From Rufibacter immobilis (lineage in GTDB: Bacteria > Bacteroidota > Bacteroidia > Cytophagales > Hymenobacteraceae): a DNA stretch of 43,497 nt. The notes beneath the pieces are model-generated. The model saw nothing but the letters and a program-made list of their open reading frames with translations. It did not search any database and was not told where the DNA came from. Made by a program: the position numbers and the translations under genes. This document shows, one piece after another, positions 7,135 to 14,146 of the stretch. Position 1 is the first letter of the stretch, and each line of letters opens with the position of its first letter. The DNA lies in the NCBI RefSeq assembly GCF_003721565.1, contig NZ_RJJE01000006.1:1-43497 (forward strand). The letters are read 5' to 3'.

Positions 7135-7923
7135 ATGGAGAATAACAAGAAGCCAGTGGTTATCAGTATCATCAACCTGAAGGGTGGCGTAGGCAAGACC
7201 ACCACTGCCGTCAACGTGGCAGCAGCCTTGAGGGAATTGGGCAAGAGAAGCCTTCTGGTAGACTTAGACTCACAGGGTTCGGCCACAAGGAGTCTCCACA
7301 GGGGTTCGGTTGAGTACACCGTAGGTGATTTGATGTTCGGGCAGTCTGGTCTTGAAGAGACACTAATCAGTTCACAGGTTGGGATTGACCTGCTACCCTC
7401 AAACATTGAGCTTGCAGACTACGAACGGAGCCTGACAACCCTGAAGAACTATCACACCTATCTGGCAAAGGTCTTCAAGCAGGTGTCAGGGGAGTATGAC
7501 TTCATCCTGATTGACTGCCCACCTTCTCTAGGCAATCTGACCGTCAATGCCCTATATGCCTCTGACTATTACCTAGTGCCAGTCCTGACGGACTTCTACT
7601 CACTGGATGGGATAAAGAACATCACCACCACCGCCCACAAAGTCCAGCAGCTTAACCCTGAGTTGAACCTGTTGGGTGTGCTGGTGACCAGATACAACGT
7701 CAATGACAAGAAGATTGTAGACAGACAGGTGTTTGAGAAGCTACAGTCAGTCCTTGGTGAGTTGCTGTTTGAGACCACCATCAGGGTCAACAACCCTCTG
7801 AAGGATGCCGTAATCAACACTCAGGACATCTTCACCTTTGACAGCAAGTCCAACGGTGCCCAAGACTACGCTGCACTCACTCAGGAGATATTGAATAGGG
7901 TAGGGGCAGTGAAGGTTTCCTAA
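7135..7923 (+). CDS. parA: ParA-family partition ATPase
   Basis: 262 residues. ParA/Soj-type deviant Walker ATPase that segregates plasmid copies by patterning on the nucleoid. Visible motifs are KGGVGKTT (16-23, deviant Walker A with the signature lysine), LLVDLDSQGSAT (Walker A' region, about 40-51) and FILIDCPPS (Walker B, D127 near the strand end). Length and the lack of an N-terminal DNA-binding HTH match the short chromosomal/type Ib class. Start ATG 7135 gives the Walker motif at the usual distance. The next gene is a small RHH protein, the usual ParB/ParG-type partner. No obvious centromere repeats were seen in the 150 bp upstream or the 83 bp downstream. Confidence 0.93.
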   Translation: MENNKKPVVISIINLKGGVGKTTTAVNVAAALRELGKRSLLVDLDSQGSATRSLHRGSVEYTVGDLMFGQSGLEETLISSQVGIDLLPSNIELADYERSLTTLKNYHTYLAKVFKQVSGEYDFILIDCPPSLGNLTVNALYASDYYLVPVLTDFYSLDGIKNITTTAHKVQQLNPELNLLGVLVTRYNVNDKKIVDRQVFEKLQSVLGELLFETTIRVNNPLKDAVINTQDIFTFDSKSNGAQDYAALTQEILNRVGAVKVS

Positions 7924-7969
7924 TGGAACCTTTCTCACTCTTATTGTTAATTTAAATTTAAATTATAGG

Positions 7970-7977
7970 TATCTTTG
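7970..7977 (+). promoter_or_regulatory. Candidate promoter of the parB-like gene (TATCTTTG)
   Basis: Exact TAnnTTTG match with the ATG at 8007, implying a leader of about 26 bases. A TTG at 7944-7946 lies 23 bp upstream, slightly too far for an ideal -33 element. Confidence 0.4.
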
Positions 7978-8006
7978 ATTCTATAGCCGTACATACTGCT
8001 GAAACT

Positions 8007-8492
8007 ATGACTTCTAAGAAAGACAATACCAACAAAGACAGAAAGGACAAGCTTGACTTCACCACAGATGATTTAATCTTTGGTAACAAAAGCCCTAAGC
8101 CTGAGCAACTGAACTCCTACGGCCTGAACGCTACCCCTGCCCCTCAGACGGAGAGAAAGAGAGTGGCAATCCCTAAGGGTAGACCTAAGAAGGAGAAACC
8201 TCAGGCTACCTACTTGGTGGTGCCTCAGGAGTCACACTATGAGAATGAGAAGAACAAGTTCCTTCCTTTCTCCACCTCAATGAGAGCAGACCTGTACTTA
8301 GGTCTGAAGCGTCTTGAGTACCACGACAAGAGAACCATACGCTCAATCCTTGAAGAGGCTCTTGAGATGTACCTGAAGAAACAGCCACACGCAAAACAAC
8401 CCCTTCCAGAGAAAGAGGCTAAGAAACTCAAGCCAATGAAGACAGCCATTGACTACTACTACGAACGTCAGGATGATGGTCAGGAAGAATAA
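8007..8492 (+). CDS. Small ParB-like centromere-binding protein (ribbon-helix-helix)
   Basis: 161 residues. The N-terminal half is lysine-rich and disordered-looking, with IPKGRPKKEKP, an AT-hook-like basic patch at about 53-63. Residues about 89-129 (PFSTSMRADLYLGL, then IRSILEEALEMYLKK) look like a ribbon-helix-helix DNA-binding fold of the MetJ/Arc type: a short strand followed by two helices. This matches ParG/Omega/ParB2-type partners of short ParA proteins, whose disordered arm stimulates the ATPase. It follows parA by 83 bp. No family name is certain; the partition role rests on the ParA neighbour. Confidence 0.65.
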   Translation: MTSKKDNTNKDRKDKLDFTTDDLIFGNKSPKPEQLNSYGLNATPAPQTERKRVAIPKGRPKKEKPQATYLVVPQESHYENEKNKFLPFSTSMRADLYLGLKRLEYHDKRTIRSILEEALEMYLKKQPHAKQPLPEKEAKKLKPMKTAIDYYYERQDDGQEE

Positions 8493-8536
8493 AAACAGAA
8501 GAGGCTACCCTTAAATGAGTAGCCTCTTCTGTTTTT
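8491..8536. terminator. Strong bidirectional terminator
   Basis: A perfect 13-bp stem, CAGAAGAGGCTAC (8496-8508) with GTAGCCTCTTCTG (8519-8531), flanked by five A on the left and five T on the right. It separates the rightward replication/partition block from the convergent leftward toxin-antitoxin operon and can stop both. The stop codon of the parB-like gene overlaps its left A-tract. Confidence 0.92.
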
Positions 8537-8553
8537 GATGTATGTATGATTTT

Positions 8554-8955
8554 CTATCTCACGTTCTGAGGGTTCATTTGATTCACATTGAAGTCATTGT
8601 TGGTGTAATCATCACTGATGATGTTGTTATAGAACTGAGCAGCAACAAAATCAATAAATTCATCATTGACAGAACTCAGTTTGCTGTCAATGATAGAGTC
8701 ATTAGCAGTGAACACCTTGAACAGGTTGAGATTGCTAGGTAATTGTAACGGTGCCCCTGAATAAGCATTGTTGTCAATTGGAAGACTCAGATAACTGTTT
8801 CTAGACTTAGAGGTAATCTGCATCAGGATATAGTCACCAGATGAATTCACGTTGTCATTACTGATGATTAATGCAGGTCTCTTCTTACTTTCTGACAAGT
8901 CAGTGAAAGGGAAATGCACCCAAACTATGTCACCTCTGTTATATTTACTGCTCAA
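8554..8955 (-). CDS. MazF/PemK-family toxin (endoribonuclease)
   Basis: 133 residues. MazF/PemK toxins cleave RNA and arrest growth when the labile antitoxin is lost, stabilising the plasmid. The N-terminus has the hallmark GDIVWVHFPFTD (8-19) and KRPALIISND (25-34), followed by YILMQITSKS where catalytic residues of the family lie, then LSLP. It opens at TTG 8955, overlapping the antitoxin stop as TTGA. A weak start plus coupling would keep toxin below antitoxin. The C-terminal part (about 115-133) is asparagine-rich. Confident family call; cleavage specificity cannot be predicted. Confidence 0.88.
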   Translation of the reverse strand: MSSKYNRGDIVWVHFPFTDLSESKKRPALIISNDNVNSSGDYILMQITSKSRNSYLSLPIDNNAYSGAPLQLPSNLNLFKVFTANDSIIDSKLSSVNDEFIDFVAAQFYNNIISDDYTNNDFNVNQMNPQNVR

Positions 8956-9341
8956 CTTCTTACTGTATTTGAGTTGGAGAAGGAACCACTGGTAGTACTG
9001 TTATCAGAATATTGCTGTCTGTAGATTTCATCATAACGGTCATCTTCCTCAGAGTCCCAATCTTCAGCCAGAGAGTCCTGAGAGGCTAAGGTAATTTCAT
9101 CAACGTGCCTAGATGTATTAGGGGTGACGTTGCCGTGAGACCTTGAATGGACATTTTCGGTAGAACTGTGAGTCTTACATTCAACTATGACTTCATCATT
9201 ATCTGTGATGATATCAGGGTTAGCAGCTATACTAAACCTCTCATTACCATCATTCACAAACCTGACGTACTTCAGGCTTTCCAGCAAGTCCCTGAACTTG
9301 CCGTAGCTTGAATCATCTATTGTTACTTCTATAGTCTTCAT
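8952..9341 (-). CDS. Antitoxin of the MazF/PemK pair
   Basis: 129 residues. Expected to bind and neutralise the toxin. The N-terminus is a compact KTIEVTIDDSSYGKFRDLLESLKYVRFV, and around residue 90 there is SLAEDWDSEEDDRYDEIY, which resembles the toxin-binding acidic tail of antitoxins (SLAEDW...EED..W). The middle (about 60-85) is serine/asparagine/histidine-rich and probably flexible. It precedes the toxin and overlaps it by 4 bases, the standard type II order. The N-terminal half does not look like a standard AbrB or RHH domain, so autoregulation is open. Confidence 0.75.
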   Translation of the reverse strand: MKTIEVTIDDSSYGKFRDLLESLKYVRFVNDGNERFSIAANPDIITDNDEVIVECKTHSSTENVHSRSHGNVTPNTSRHVDEITLASQDSLAEDWDSEEDDRYDEIYRQQYSDNSTTSGSFSNSNTVRS

Positions 9342-9374
9342 AACTTCTAAATGTAGTGAAAAACATAGTACTAC

Positions 9375-10109
9375 CTATACTGTAACGGATTCTGAGTCCT
9401 TTTGGTGCCTTCTCAGGTACATATCAACCGTACCAGTCTTGAATTCCAGACCCCTTGGTGTCTTGTAGCCTAGGTGGTTGAGTTTGTCAGCAATCTGCTT
9501 CAGCGTCATTTTCTCCTTCAGCCTCAGGTCAAGTATCTTGTCAATGGACTGCCTTGAGATGATAGACTCCTGAACCTGTTTCTGACGTGACTGTGAACCC
9601 TTCAGACGGTGCTCATTGGTCAGGTTCTGAGGGGTGCCTAGGTTGAATCCCTGAAGCTTCTTGGACTTCAGCGCAGCCTTTGTCCTCTGTGAGACCTTCA
9701 GGAGTTCGTCTTCGTGCAGGGCACACTTGATACGGAGTATGGTCATATCATCATTGGGAGAGTTCACACAGACGAACCTAGCCCCCGAAGCAGCAATGTA
9801 GTTCATCAGAAGGGAGAAGCGGGTGAGCCTTGACAACTCCTTCACCAGAATGACAGCACCTGTCTCAATGGAAAGCTTTATAGCCTCGTGCAGCTTGGGT
9901 CTCTTTGCCAGCAGTTGAGAGAGAACGGGTGCCTTGTCTGCTGAAATCCTGTCCTTGTTCCCACCTGACTCAACCTCAATGAAGGTGGCTATAGAGGTGG
10001 CACCTGTAGACCTGATGTACTCCCTGACATCACGCTCCTGTCCCTGCTGACCAAGACCGGACTGCCCCTGACGTTGGGTTGAGACCCTGTAGAACTCAAT
10101 GACTTTCAT
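9375..10109 (-). CDS. Serine recombinase (resolvase/invertase)
   Basis: 244 residues. Cuts and exchanges DNA through a serine phosphodiester intermediate; on plasmids such enzymes resolve multimers to monomers. The N-terminus shows YRVSTQRQGQSG with the nucleophile S10 and R8, and later KELSRLTRF (90-98) with the paired arginines of the active site. The C-terminal region (about 197-236) is a helix-turn-helix (LKQIADKLNHLGYKTPRG). Size fits the small resolvase/invertase class, not the large serine integrases. The start codon lies next to a candidate -7 box and a repeated 20-bp sequence, suggesting a res-type site. Target sites other than those are unknown. Confidence 0.9.
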   Translation of the reverse strand: MKVIEFYRVSTQRQGQSGLGQQGQERDVREYIRSTGATSIATFIEVESGGNKDRISADKAPVLSQLLAKRPKLHEAIKLSIETGAVILVKELSRLTRFSLLMNYIAASGARFVCVNSPNDDMTILRIKCALHEDELLKVSQRTKAALKSKKLQGFNLGTPQNLTNEHRLKGSQSRQKQVQESIISRQSIDKILDLRLKEKMTLKQIADKLNHLGYKTPRGLEFKTGTVDMYLRRHQKDSESVTV

Positions 10110-10117
10110 ATCTGAAG

Positions 10118-10125
10118 CAAAGTTA
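10118..10125 (-). promoter_or_regulatory. Candidate recombinase -7 box
   Basis: CAAAGTTA on the plus strand reads TAACTTTG on the minus strand, an exact TAnnTTTG match 8 bp before the recombinase ATG. CAAA at 10139-10142 is only 13 bp away, too close for a good -33 element. It lies next to the repeated site at 10137-10156. Confidence 0.3.
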
Positions 10126-10136
10126 GTGTTAAGTGT

Positions 10137-10156
10137 TTCAAATACCTTGAACGTTC
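10137..10156. repeat. Res-like site A beside the recombinase
   Basis: TTCAAATACCTTGAACGTTC, with a palindromic core TGAACGTTCA (10148-10157). The same sequence with one change (19 of 20 bases) occurs at 11237-11256, exactly 1100 bp away in the same orientation. The placement directly upstream of a serine recombinase gene is that of a res subsite. Confidence 0.5.
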
Positions 10157-10202
10157 AGGGGTAAAGTTAAGTTTTTAATTCAAAATATAAATAAAATTTT
10201 AA

Positions 10203-10547
10203 TTAATAAAAACAGGAGGTAGTGTAGACTGTCCTGTGTCCTGAGTAGGATTTACTGAGTCTGTCATAGGTCACCAAGAGCCTGACGTTATCAAGGAGCG
10301 TCACCAAGTCAATCCAGTAGACCTTGAATCTGTAGGTGTCTGTACAGGAGCCTGAGTGGTATTCCTCAAGGCTCAGACGGTCACCAGTGATGGTCACAGG
10401 TTCGTGAAGTATAGACTCTGCTGTGTCATTGGTGGTAAGAGCAGTCAGGTTGAATGTCACGGACAACTTTGAGAACCTGTCTTCTCTAATGGAAGTAATG
10501 AGGCTCAGGTAGCCAGTAGACTCAAGGAAGGGTATTGGTGTTGTCAT
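10203..10547 (-). CDS. Hypothetical protein
   Basis: 114 residues, not recognised. Beta-rich and soluble: SLITSIREDRFSKLSVTFNLTAL, then EPVTITGDRLSLEEY and WIDLVTLLDNVRLLVTY. It has two cysteines, one near the C-terminus (TTSCFY). It is the middle gene of the leftward recombinase/toxin-antitoxin operon and starts 5 bp after the upstream gene. It lies inside the 1100-bp segment bounded by the repeated sites at 10137 and 11237. Confidence 0.65.
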   Translation of the reverse strand: MTTPIPFLESTGYLSLITSIREDRFSKLSVTFNLTALTTNDTAESILHEPVTITGDRLSLEEYHSGSCTDTYRFKVYWIDLVTLLDNVRLLVTYDRLSKSYSGHRTVYTTSCFY

Positions 10548-10552
10548 TGGGT

Positions 10553-10942
10553 TTAGTTTGTTGCTTGGTTGTATTTGAACAGGAAGGACTCTCTCTTAAC
10601 CTTGACCTCAATCCCTGTGAGAAGTCCAGAACCAGAGAAGGAGAAGAACACTTCACCTATCATATCCTTGGGCAGTTTGGAGGGTGTGATGATGACCTTG
10701 TTTTCACGTTCCAAGTACATCAGGTTCCTGCCGTTGATGGTCAGGGTCTTGGGTTCCTGAGGTGGTGGAAACATAGGCTGGCCTTCCTTGGTGATGATGT
10801 TGGTGGTCAAGACCTCAATCTCTGAGTTATGCCTGTACACCTTCTTGATTCTTGGAAGGAATACCTGAGTATAGTACTCTGAGGTGAAACCGGACAGGGG
10901 TTGCTCACCACCTATCCTGATTTCAAAAATGTTGTTGTTCAT
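10553..10942 (-). CDS. Hypothetical protein
   Basis: 129 residues, not recognised. Beta-rich soluble protein with PPPQEPKTLTINGRNL (about 60-75) and VIITPSKLPKDMIGEVFFSFSG. No membrane segment, signal peptide or enzyme motif is visible. It is the first gene of the leftward operon running to 8554, with an AT-rich leader (TTTAATTAAAATTT-like) before it. It lies inside the segment between the two res-like copies; nothing links its sequence to recombination. Confidence 0.65.
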   Translation of the reverse strand: MNNNIFEIRIGGEQPLSGFTSEYYTQVFLPRIKKVYRHNSEIEVLTTNIITKEGQPMFPPPQEPKTLTINGRNLMYLERENKVIITPSKLPKDMIGEVFFSFSGSGLLTGIEVKVKRESFLFKYNQATN

Positions 10943-10998
10943 AATCGTTTTTGTTTTAATTTGTTTAATTTAAATTTTAATTAAAAGATAATGCTTTT

Positions 10999-11027
10999 AA
11001 AAAGACACCTCTTTGAAGAAGGTGTTC
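10999..11027 (-). terminator. Minus-strand terminator in the 494-bp gap
   Basis: Stem ACACCT (11005-11010) with AGGTGT (11020-11025), extended by weaker pairs, and on the minus strand a run of five T from 11003 to 10999. No coding gene lies upstream on that strand in the gap, which hints at a short non-coding transcript. Confidence 0.5.
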
Positions 11028-11102
11028 CTTATTAAATAGTCACCGTTTCAGAAAACGGATATTTAGTTTTAATTAAAACTTAAATTATTTGCTTGTTCAA
11101 AT

Positions 11103-11166
11103 AAAAAGACTGCATCCCTAGAAGCAGCCCTTCAAAATAAGTATTGACTAGACACACTATCTTGAA
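11103..11166 (-). ncRNA. Candidate small RNA on the minus strand
   Basis: A promoter with TTG (11198-11200) and TATTTTTG (11170-11177, minus strand), 20 bp apart, predicts a start near 11166. About 50 bases on, CTGC/GCAG (11124-11127 and 11110-11113) forms a weak stem followed by TTTTT (11107-11103). A stronger terminator lies at 11027-10999 if the first is read through. Nothing in the segment codes for a protein. Expression and structure are untested. Confidence 0.35.
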
Positions 11167-11169
11167 TTG

Positions 11170-11200
11170 CAAAAATAAGTGCGGTTCCTGAGAAAGTCAA
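11170..11200 (-). promoter_or_regulatory. Minus-strand promoter flanked by inverted repeats
   Basis: TTG (11198-11200) and TATTTTTG (11170-11177) on the minus strand with a 20-bp spacer match the Bacteroidota pattern. The -33 element lies within AGTCAATAC (11195-11203), whose reverse complement GTATTGACT occurs at 11141-11149 on the other side of the start. This arrangement could be an operator pair. Confidence 0.45.
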
Positions 11201-11217
11201 TACCCCTGAATAAAAAG

Positions 11218-11226
11218 TTATACACA
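11218..11226 (+). promoter_or_regulatory. DnaA-box match TTATACACA
   Basis: Exact match to TTATnCACA, 11 bp before the second res-like copy. About one such match is expected by chance in a genome of this size, so significance is low on its own. Confidence 0.25.
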
Positions 11227-11236
11227 TCGGGAGGTT

Positions 11237-11256
11237 TTCAAATCCCTTGAACGTTC
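11237..11256. repeat. Res-like site B
   Basis: TTCAAATCCCTTGAACGTTC differs from 10137-10156 at one position and has the same orientation. The rest of the 494-bp gap (10943-11436) holds the minus-strand promoter, terminators, a DnaA-box match and a plus-strand -7 box at 11320. No protein-coding signal was seen in it. Confidence 0.5.
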
Positions 11257-11319
11257 GTTTGTAGTTCTTGAAATCCTGAGGTGTCACTACGAATGATTTC
11301 GTATACCCGTATAAGCGAA

Positions 11320-11327
11320 TATTTTTG
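11320..11327 (+). promoter_or_regulatory. Candidate promoter for the cargo region (TATTTTTG)
   Basis: Exact TAnnTTTG match; TTTC (11297-11300) lies 19 bp upstream as a three-of-four -33 element. The start near 11331 would give a leader of about 105 bases before ATG 11437. Confidence 0.4.
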
Positions 11328-11436
11328 AGAAGGTAAGAGGGTGAATTCGGTTGATTGAACTTTTATTATCTTTAACAATTCCTCTAAAAATATCAAATAA
11401 TAGCCTTATTCAATCCAATCAACGTTTTCTGACCTT

Positions 11437-12333
11437 ATGCCCCAACTCTTTACTCTACTCCTTCAGGTCTCCAAGACTGTTCCTGACACCACTGCTCTCA
11501 AGGCACACACCAGCCTGAATCCAGACGAAATAGCGAACTCAATAGCACTCAACCCTTGGTTTGTTCTCATTGGTGGTATCGTTGGTGTACTTGGTTTGTT
11601 CTTGTCCATCTACTTCTACTTCAAGTCCAAAAGTGTCAAGAGCCTATCTTATAACACCAAGAACTTTCAGTTGGTGGATTCTAAGTTGAATAAGGTTGAA
11701 GGGCTGGATGTCAGTTATAAAGGGAGTAAGGTCTTGAACCTGACGGTCACTAGGTTCATTATCTGGAATAGCGGCAATGTTACGATTAGAAGGGATGATA
11801 TTGCCAGTAAAGACCCGTTAAGGATTGCGATTGTCAATGAGGGTGGTTTCCTTGACTATCAGGTAGTCAGAGAGGTGAATAAGGTAAATGACTTCACTGT
11901 GACACCAATAGCTAATGGAAGGGAGTTGTTGATTGATTTTGAATACCTTGACCATAATGACGGGATTATCATACAGACGTACCATACCTCAACTATTCCT
12001 TTCGTCAGGTTGTTGGGTACTATCAAGGGTATAAAGGGTTTTAATTCTTCTATAATGATTAGTACTGCTGCATCAGATTATAATGATGAAGTAACCGATG
12101 GGAAAATTACATTCAAGAAGAAGCTTATAAGATTTGTAAGTTCAACGTTTGCCCCTGTATTTTGGATGTCGTTTGGAGCATATTTGATGTATCACTATCA
12201 AGGTGAAGAACCTACAATGGTTTTCTACGGTGGGTTATTTATCGCTATTGGTGTACTGTATTTAGTTTTTAAAGTAATAGAGATATACAAGAGGCTTCCT
12301 GATGAATATTACCCTTATTTTAAAGACTTATAG
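11437..12333 (+). CDS. Membrane protein with internal beta-rich domain
   Basis: 298 residues, not a recognised family. One membrane segment at about 42-63 (FVLIGGIVGVLGLFLSIYFYF) and two near the C-terminus (about 237-252 and 258-278), with a soluble domain of about 170 residues between. The soluble part is beta-rich, including VTRFIIWNSGNVTIRRDDI and GRELLIDFEYLDHNDG. It begins the AT-rich cargo region and is followed by a DUF2971 gene on the same strand. A membrane sensor plus a cytosolic partner is a layout used in host-defence or exclusion systems, but no defence motif is visible. First of the cargo genes, with a -7 box at 11320. Confidence 0.65.
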   Translation: MPQLFTLLLQVSKTVPDTTALKAHTSLNPDEIANSIALNPWFVLIGGIVGVLGLFLSIYFYFKSKSVKSLSYNTKNFQLVDSKLNKVEGLDVSYKGSKVLNLTVTRFIIWNSGNVTIRRDDIASKDPLRIAIVNEGGFLDYQVVREVNKVNDFTVTPIANGRELLIDFEYLDHNDGIIIQTYHTSTIPFVRLLGTIKGIKGFNSSIMISTAASDYNDEVTDGKITFKKKLIRFVSSTFAPVFWMSFGAYLMYHYQGEEPTMVFYGGLFIAIGVLYLVFKVIEIYKRLPDEYYPYFKDL

Positions 12334-12427
12334 TGTATTCTGAATGGTTGAAGGAAGTCTATAAATAGAATCTGTGGAATCGTTAACTTTCATATATCAT
12401 CAAATTAGTGTTTTATAATTTTCACAT

Positions 12428-13330
12428 ATGAATAAGAAAGTTCAACTTACTGAAGAGTTTATTGCTAAAAATCCAGAGTTTGTAAAAAGATTACTTGAAT
12501 CAAAGATAAAGCATTCATTAAGAACTATGGGTATTGATACTCAGAAAGAAATTGAAACACTTTATCATTACACCTCACCAGAAAATGCAATATTGATAGC
12601 AGAAGGAAATAAACTTAAATTTAGTGACCCTAGGACATTAAATGACCCTTTTGATTTAGATTGTAGTGTCTTAAGATTTGATAGTGACCCTGAAGGATTA
12701 GCATTATACCTTTATTCCAAAGACAAGAGTAAAAGCGTTGAATATTGGTTGGACGTGACAAGTTCCAGTAGATATAGGGCTGATTTTCAGAATCAGTCAA
12801 TAAACCTGTACAAAGAAGGAAAGGCGAATTTTGGGATTTGTTGTTTTTCAGAAACATATGATAATCCTTTGATGTGGAGCCATTACACAAAAGATAAAAA
12901 TAATTTAAGTCATAGTGGCGTTTGTTTTGGGTTTGATTCGAAGGCTCTAAATATGTCTACAGTATCTCGTGTAAAATACACCAAGGAGAAGATGACCTGT
13001 AATTATTTTGATGGTGATTTAGATGCCGTTACTTTTATGTGCTACCAAAAGGCTATTGAGTGGGAATATGAAAATGAAGTCAGGGCAGTATGTTTCAATG
13101 TAGAAAAGTTTTGTGATTCAAAAAGGTTGATGTCTTTTGACAGGAGTTATGTAAAATCATTATATTTTGGAGCAAGGATAGATAGAGAGGCGAAAAATAA
13201 AATAGTTAAAGAGTTAAAAGAGAATAACTATCCTGAATCAATGCAAATATTTACTATGGAGTTGTCAGAAGATTCATTCAAATTTAAAAATGATTTAATT
13301 CCTATTCTATTAAAGGATTACCAAGTTTAG
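12428..13330 (+). CDS. DUF2971 family protein
   Basis: 300 residues. Matches the DUF2971 pattern: LYHYTSPENA near residue 46, LNDPFD near 75, CCFSETYDNPLMWSHY (about 139-154), GVCFGFD near 166, WEYENEVRAVCF near 217 and a late LYFGARI. The function of the family is not established; members are common in mobile elements and near defence genes. The gene is clearly more AT-rich than the phage structural genes, with many A/T-ending codons, which suggests separate acquisition. A TAATTTTC box at 12416 is one mismatch from a promoter box. A small hairpin at 13402-13418 with TTTAT after it may terminate it. Confidence 0.8.
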   Translation: MNKKVQLTEEFIAKNPEFVKRLLESKIKHSLRTMGIDTQKEIETLYHYTSPENAILIAEGNKLKFSDPRTLNDPFDLDCSVLRFDSDPEGLALYLYSKDKSKSVEYWLDVTSSSRYRADFQNQSINLYKEGKANFGICCFSETYDNPLMWSHYTKDKNNLSHSGVCFGFDSKALNMSTVSRVKYTKEKMTCNYFDGDLDAVTFMCYQKAIEWEYENEVRAVCFNVEKFCDSKRLMSFDRSYVKSLYFGARIDREAKNKIVKELKENNYPESMQIFTMELSEDSFKFKNDLIPILLKDYQV

Positions 13331-13401
13331 AGGTTGGAGTAGCTGAAATATATCTCCTTGCTGGCACTGACTCAGAATTAGATTCAGCATAACACATATT
13401 C

Positions 13402-13420
13402 ATAGGTATAAAACCTATTT
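13402..13420 (+). terminator. Short hairpin between DUF2971 gene and small membrane gene
   Basis: ATAGGT (13402-13407) pairs with ACCTAT (13413-13418), loop ATAAA, followed by TT. It ends only 4 bases before ATG 13423, so it could equally be a translational control hairpin. Confidence 0.3.
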
Positions 13421-13422
13421 AT

Positions 13423-13635
13423 ATGTTCAACATCATATTTATTCTACAAAAGCTATTCTTACCCGTTCCTTTCCCTCAGGTCTTCATCTGGTGGGTTATC
13501 CTTGGTTCTATCCTTGGTTGCCTGTTCTTTGGTGCTTCCTACTTTGCTGCCCTAGGTGTTATCCCTGTCTCCTTAGTTGGCTTGATGTTCATCATCAGAA
13601 ATAAGAGAAAAGCTAATAAGGACAATCAGGAGTAG
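13423..13635 (+). CDS. Small membrane protein
   Basis: 70 residues with two hydrophobic segments (about 4-14 with VPFPQVFIWW, then WVILGSILGCLFFGASYFAAL and IPVSLVGLMFII) and a short basic tail (RNKRKANKDNQE). Its stop overlaps the start of the next gene (TAGTG), so the two are translationally coupled. Not a recognised family; a holin-like or exclusion role cannot be tested from sequence. Confidence 0.6.
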   Translation: MFNIIFILQKLFLPVPFPQVFIWWVILGSILGCLFFGASYFAALGVIPVSLVGLMFIIRNKRKANKDNQE

Positions 13636-14030
13636 TGTCACCAGTATTATTGATAGTTCTGGTTCTAGTGCTCCTGATAGTGTCTTACTCTTCAAGAGCC
13701 TGTAAGGACAAGATTTCTTTCCATTATGAGAAGTCTTGGTTCTCAAGGTTGAATAACCCTCTCTTCTGGAACCCTGCTGTGAGTTGGAAGAACAAGTATA
13801 AAGATGGTGATTCCGGTAAGGGTGAGAGATTCTTCCTGTCAACCACTGCCCTTGTTTTCCTGACAGATGGTTGGCACTTATTCTCATTCTTGGAGTTGAA
13901 TTCATTGCAATTAGCTTTGAGTATTCTTCTATATATTGTCTTGGGTTACGGTGTTATCTTATGCTTCCTAGGTGTGAAGTTAGTCTATGGTGTGTGCTTC
14001 AACGGACTCTATGACTACCTATTAAAATAA
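13635..14030 (+). CDS. Membrane protein, Bacteroidota-type family
   Basis: 131 residues from GTG 13635 (TAGTG overlap with the previous stop). N-terminal hydrophobic segment (PVLLIVLVLVLLIVSYSS), then a soluble stretch FSRLNNPLFWNPAVSWKNKYK, and two more segments near LSTTALVFLTDGWHLFSFL and LSILLYIVLGYGVILCFLG. The FWNP...SWKNKYK...FLTD-WHLF pattern is one I recall from small uncharacterised membrane proteins of Bacteroidota. Function unknown. It is the last plus-strand gene of the cargo block. Confidence 0.65.
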   Translation: MSPVLLIVLVLVLLIVSYSSRACKDKISFHYEKSWFSRLNNPLFWNPAVSWKNKYKDGDSGKGERFFLSTTALVFLTDGWHLFSFLELNSLQLALSILLYIVLGYGVILCFLGVKLVYGVCFNGLYDYLLK

Positions 14031-14060
14031 AAGAGGCTACCATCATTGACAGTAGCCTCA
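14022..14060. terminator. Convergent terminator with stem shared with 8491-8536
   Basis: GAGGCTAC (14033-14040) pairs with GTAGCCTC (14052-14059). On the minus strand it is followed by a T-rich tract (14032-14022), so it terminates the leftward block ending at 14147. The 11 bases AAGAGGCTACC are the same as in the terminator at 8491-8536. Confidence 0.75.
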
Positions 14061-14146
14061 GCAGGGATTATGAACGTTATTTAATACGGTAGTTGGTACT
14101 CTTGTAAAAAATGTCTAACCAATTATTTTGATTATTTTCTTCTCTA

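Noticed and set aside
11218..11226. Third origin at the DnaA box
   Set aside because: A single 9-base match is expected about once by chance in this genome, and no further boxes or iterons accompany it.
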